DNA of 6,624 nucleotides from Thermodesulfobacteriota bacterium. Lineage in GTDB: Bacteria; Desulfobacterota; Desulfomonilia; Desulfomonilales; Desulfomonilaceae. The first letter of the stretch is position 1; each line of letters starts with the position of its first letter. The translations under genes were made by a program, and so were the position numbers. The stretch is from positions 1 through 6,624 of the forward strand of contig JAUPKT010000377.1 of NCBI GenBank assembly GCA_030837305.1, written 5' to 3'. The notes beneath the pieces are model-generated. The model saw only the letters and a program-made list of their open reading frames with translations. It did not search any database and was not told the DNA's origin. Shown in pieces: positions 5,025-6,624 of this stretch.

Positions 5025-6128
5025 GTGGAGCATCAAGACTCAACGGAAATCACGCATGAATACAAGGAGTATCTGCGGAAAAATGCTTTGCTCTTTGTGG
5101 CGTTGAGCCTTGGGCTCGTGGTATTGGCGGTGTATTCCATGACCGCCGGCATATACAAACTTCCTGTGAGTAGAGTGCTGGGGGCTCTCTTCAATTCGGA
5201 TGATCCACAGGCAAACATCCTCATCTGGAACATCCGATTGCCTCGCATTGCGTCGGCCGTAGTTGCCGGCTGGGCCCTCGGTTTATCCGGGCTGGTCATA
5301 CAGTGCCTCTTGAGGAATCCCCTTGGATCGCCGTTTACTCTGGGGATAAGTCAAGGGGCCGCTTTCGGAGCAGCCTTTGCTATTGTTGTCCTGGGAGCGG
5401 GAGGCGCTGCGGCCAGCTCTTCCCAGACCGGAATCGTGCAGACGGTCAGTGCCTCCGGTCCCATGACCATACGCAATGTTTATTCGGTGACGTTTTGTGC
5501 TTTCATGGGAGGCCTGCTAGCCACTGCCGTCATCCTCGTTCTTGCACGAATAAAAAAGATGGCCCCGGAAGCCATCATTCTTAGTGGGGTGGCTCTGTCT
5601 ACGCTCGTTGTTTCGGGTACCATTCTCGTCCAGTATTTCGCCACCGAGGTTGAAATAGCTTCCGTGGTGTTTTGGACTTTCGGAGACGTGGGCCGCTCGA
5701 ACTGGAAGGAATTTGCCTGGATGGCCGTCTCCACGGCAGCAGCGACGGTATATTTCGCATTCAAGAGATGGGATCTGAATGCACTTTCCGCAGGAGAGGA
5801 CACCGCGACGGCATTGGGCGTAGAAGTGCAGAAAATCAGGCTGGTGGGGATGTTCCTCACTGCACTGATCTCGTCCCTTGTTACCGCCTTCCTTGGTGTG
5901 ATCGCATTCCTCGGCCTCTTGGCTCCCCACATCAGCAGACGACTCGTGGGAGCCGACCACCGATTCTTGGTGCCCCTCTCCAGCATCGTAGGCTCCCTCC
6001 TGCTCCTGGGTGCAGACACTGTCGGAAGGACTCTTGTGGGTTCCGGCACTCTTCCAGTCGGGGTCCTGACCTCATTCATGGGAGCCCCTCTGTTTCTTTA
6101 CCTTCTCATCAAAGGATACGAAAAGTGA
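5025..6128 (+). CDS. FecCD/BtuC-family ABC importer permease
   Basis: A 367-residue inner-membrane protein that would form the homodimeric channel of a type II importer for iron-siderophore, cobalamin, heme or another metal chelate. After a charged cytoplasmic N-terminus, the first membrane helix is about 21-40. Family signatures follow in order: RLPR (71-74), NPLGSPFTLGISQGAAFG (98-115), WTFGDVGRSNW (217-227), SAGEDTATALGV (255-266, the region that contacts the ATPase), GLLAPHISRRLVGADHR (297-313) and LPVGVLTSFMGAPLFL (343-358). The loop at about 125-152, between the third and fourth helices, is a Gly/Ala/Ser-rich stretch that looks longer than in BtuC or FecD as I recall them. The GTG start is fixed by an upstream in-frame stop. 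The stop overlaps the ATPase start by 4 bases (GTGA). The substrate cannot be read from the sequence, and no substrate-binding protein gene is present in the window. Confidence 0.93.
   Translation: MEHQDSTEITHEYKEYLRKNALLFVALSLGLVVLAVYSMTAGIYKLPVSRVLGALFNSDDPQANILIWNIRLPRIASAVVAGWALGLSGLVIQCLLRNPLGSPFTLGISQGAAFGAAFAIVVLGAGGAAASSSQTGIVQTVSASGPMTIRNVYSVTFCAFMGGLLATAVILVLARIKKMAPEAIILSGVALSTLVVSGTILVQYFATEVEIASVVFWTFGDVGRSNWKEFAWMAVSTAAATVYFAFKRWDLNALSAGEDTATALGVEVQKIRLVGMFLTALISSLVTAFLGVIAFLGLLAPHISRRLVGADHRFLVPLSSIVGSLLLLGADTVGRTLVGSGTLPVGVLTSFMGAPLFLYLLIKGYEK
6111..6116 (+). promoter_or_regulatory. Ribosome binding site of the ABC ATPase
   Basis: AAAGGA inside the end of the permease gene lies 8 bases before the GTG at 6125. 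This supports the overlapping GTG as the true start. Confidence 0.5.
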
Positions 6129-6624
6129 TTCTCTCTGTGCGGGGCATTCATTTCCGCTACAACAGTGCCGACGTCTTGAACGATGTGTCATTCAGGCTGG
6201 AACCGGGAAATATCCTTGGAGTGCTGGGCACCAACGGAGCGGGGAAATCCACTCTCCTTAAGTGTCTGAACAGAATTCTGCGACCGCATATGGGCACGGT
6301 GCTCTTGAACGAAGCCGAAATCCTCAGCTTGAAGCGCAACGAGATAGCCAAGCGAGTCGGGTACGTTCCCCAGCGTTACGAGCAGGAGGCCCTGACCGTA
6401 TTCGATGCAGTGCTTCTCGGCCGCAAGCCGCACATGAAGTGGGGACCGACCCACCGTGATCTCATGGTGGTGGAAAACATCCTTCATGTCATGGGACTCA
6501 CTGAATTTGCCCTGCGTCCCGTGAAGACATTGAGTGGTGGTCAGGCTCAAAAAGTTATTATTGCTCGATCATTTGCACAGGAACCCGACGTTCTGTTGCT
6601 CGACGAGCCTACTAGCAATTTGGA
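6125..6624 (+). CDS. ABC importer ATP-binding protein (FecE/BtuD-like), 5' part
   Basis: The gene is cut by the right edge. 166 residues plus two bases are visible of an expected 250-270. It powers the adjacent permease by hydrolysing ATP on the cytoplasmic face. All front-half nucleotide-binding motifs are intact: Walker A GTNGAGKST (35-43), the Q-loop glutamine in VPQ (Gln83), the signature LSGGQ (136-140) followed by AQKVIIARSFAQEP, and Walker B VLLLDE (156-161) with the D-loop beginning PTSNL. The switch histidine lies beyond the edge. The start is the GTG of a GTGA overlap with the permease stop, with AAAGGA 8 bases upstream, so the two genes are co-transcribed and probably translationally coupled. 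Spacing and motifs match the chelate-importer (FecE/BtuD/FepC) group. The substrate is unknown. Confidence 0.92.
   Translation, partial: MILSVRGIHFRYNSADVLNDVSFRLEPGNILGVLGTNGAGKSTLLKCLNRILRPHMGTVLLNEAEILSLKRNEIAKRVGYVPQRYEQEALTVFDAVLLGRKPHMKWGPTHRDLMVVENILHVMGLTEFALRPVKTLSGGQAQKVIIARSFAQEPDVLLLDEPTSNL

Noticed and set aside
5480..6079. Long open frame antisense to the permease, about 199 codons
   Set aside because: It mirrors the codon bias of the well-supported permease. Its Arg/Thr/Pro-rich product has no recognisable motif.

Overview
The window looks like a stretch of chromosome from a strictly anaerobic, hydrogen-metabolising bacterium. A sulfate-reducing or syntrophic Desulfobacterota-type organism fits best. 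This is inferred from gene content (a group 3 [NiFe] hydrogenase, a LarA-type nickel enzyme, a Tat-exported DUF362 protein with a six-cluster polyferredoxin, and a FecCD-type ABC importer), not from any marker gene, and no species can be named.

Layout, left to right. The 3' end of a [NiFe]-hydrogenase large-subunit gene (1-556, +) runs in from the left edge and converges on a LarA/DUF2088 gene (598-1914, -). A stem-loop sits in the 41-bp gap. A 225-bp divergent region (1915-2139) separates larA from a two-gene unit on the + strand. The unit encodes a Tat-signal DUF362 protein (2140-3078) and a membrane polyferredoxin that fuses NapH-like and NapG-like halves (3075-4697), with a 4-base GTGA overlap. 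A 327-bp non-coding stretch (4698-5024) follows. It contains a plausible sigma-70 promoter, an overlapping dyad and a potentially structured leader RNA. Last come a FecCD-family permease (5025-6128) and its ATPase (6125-6624), again with a GTGA overlap. The ATPase is cut by the right edge.

How the genes may work together. The DUF362 protein and the polyferredoxin are probably one functional pair. The DUF362 protein carries its own Tat signal. The polyferredoxin has a second RR motif followed by a membrane segment exactly at its NapH/NapG junction, so both the DUF362 protein and the four-cluster C-terminal domain could lie on the outer face of the membrane, wired to two cytoplasmic-side clusters. 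The permease and ATPase form a separate metal-chelate, cobalamin or siderophore-type importer. Its substrate-binding protein is not in the window and may lie downstream. Nickel is a loose common theme (hydrogenase, LarA), but the importer's substrate cannot be read from the sequence.

The points most worth following up are the leader before the permease, where one segment has two competing pairing partners; the internal RR-plus-membrane segment of the polyferredoxin; and a Fur-like palindrome overlapping the proposed -10 element of the DUF362 operon. No RNA genes, CRISPR arrays, insertion sequences or long repeats were seen.
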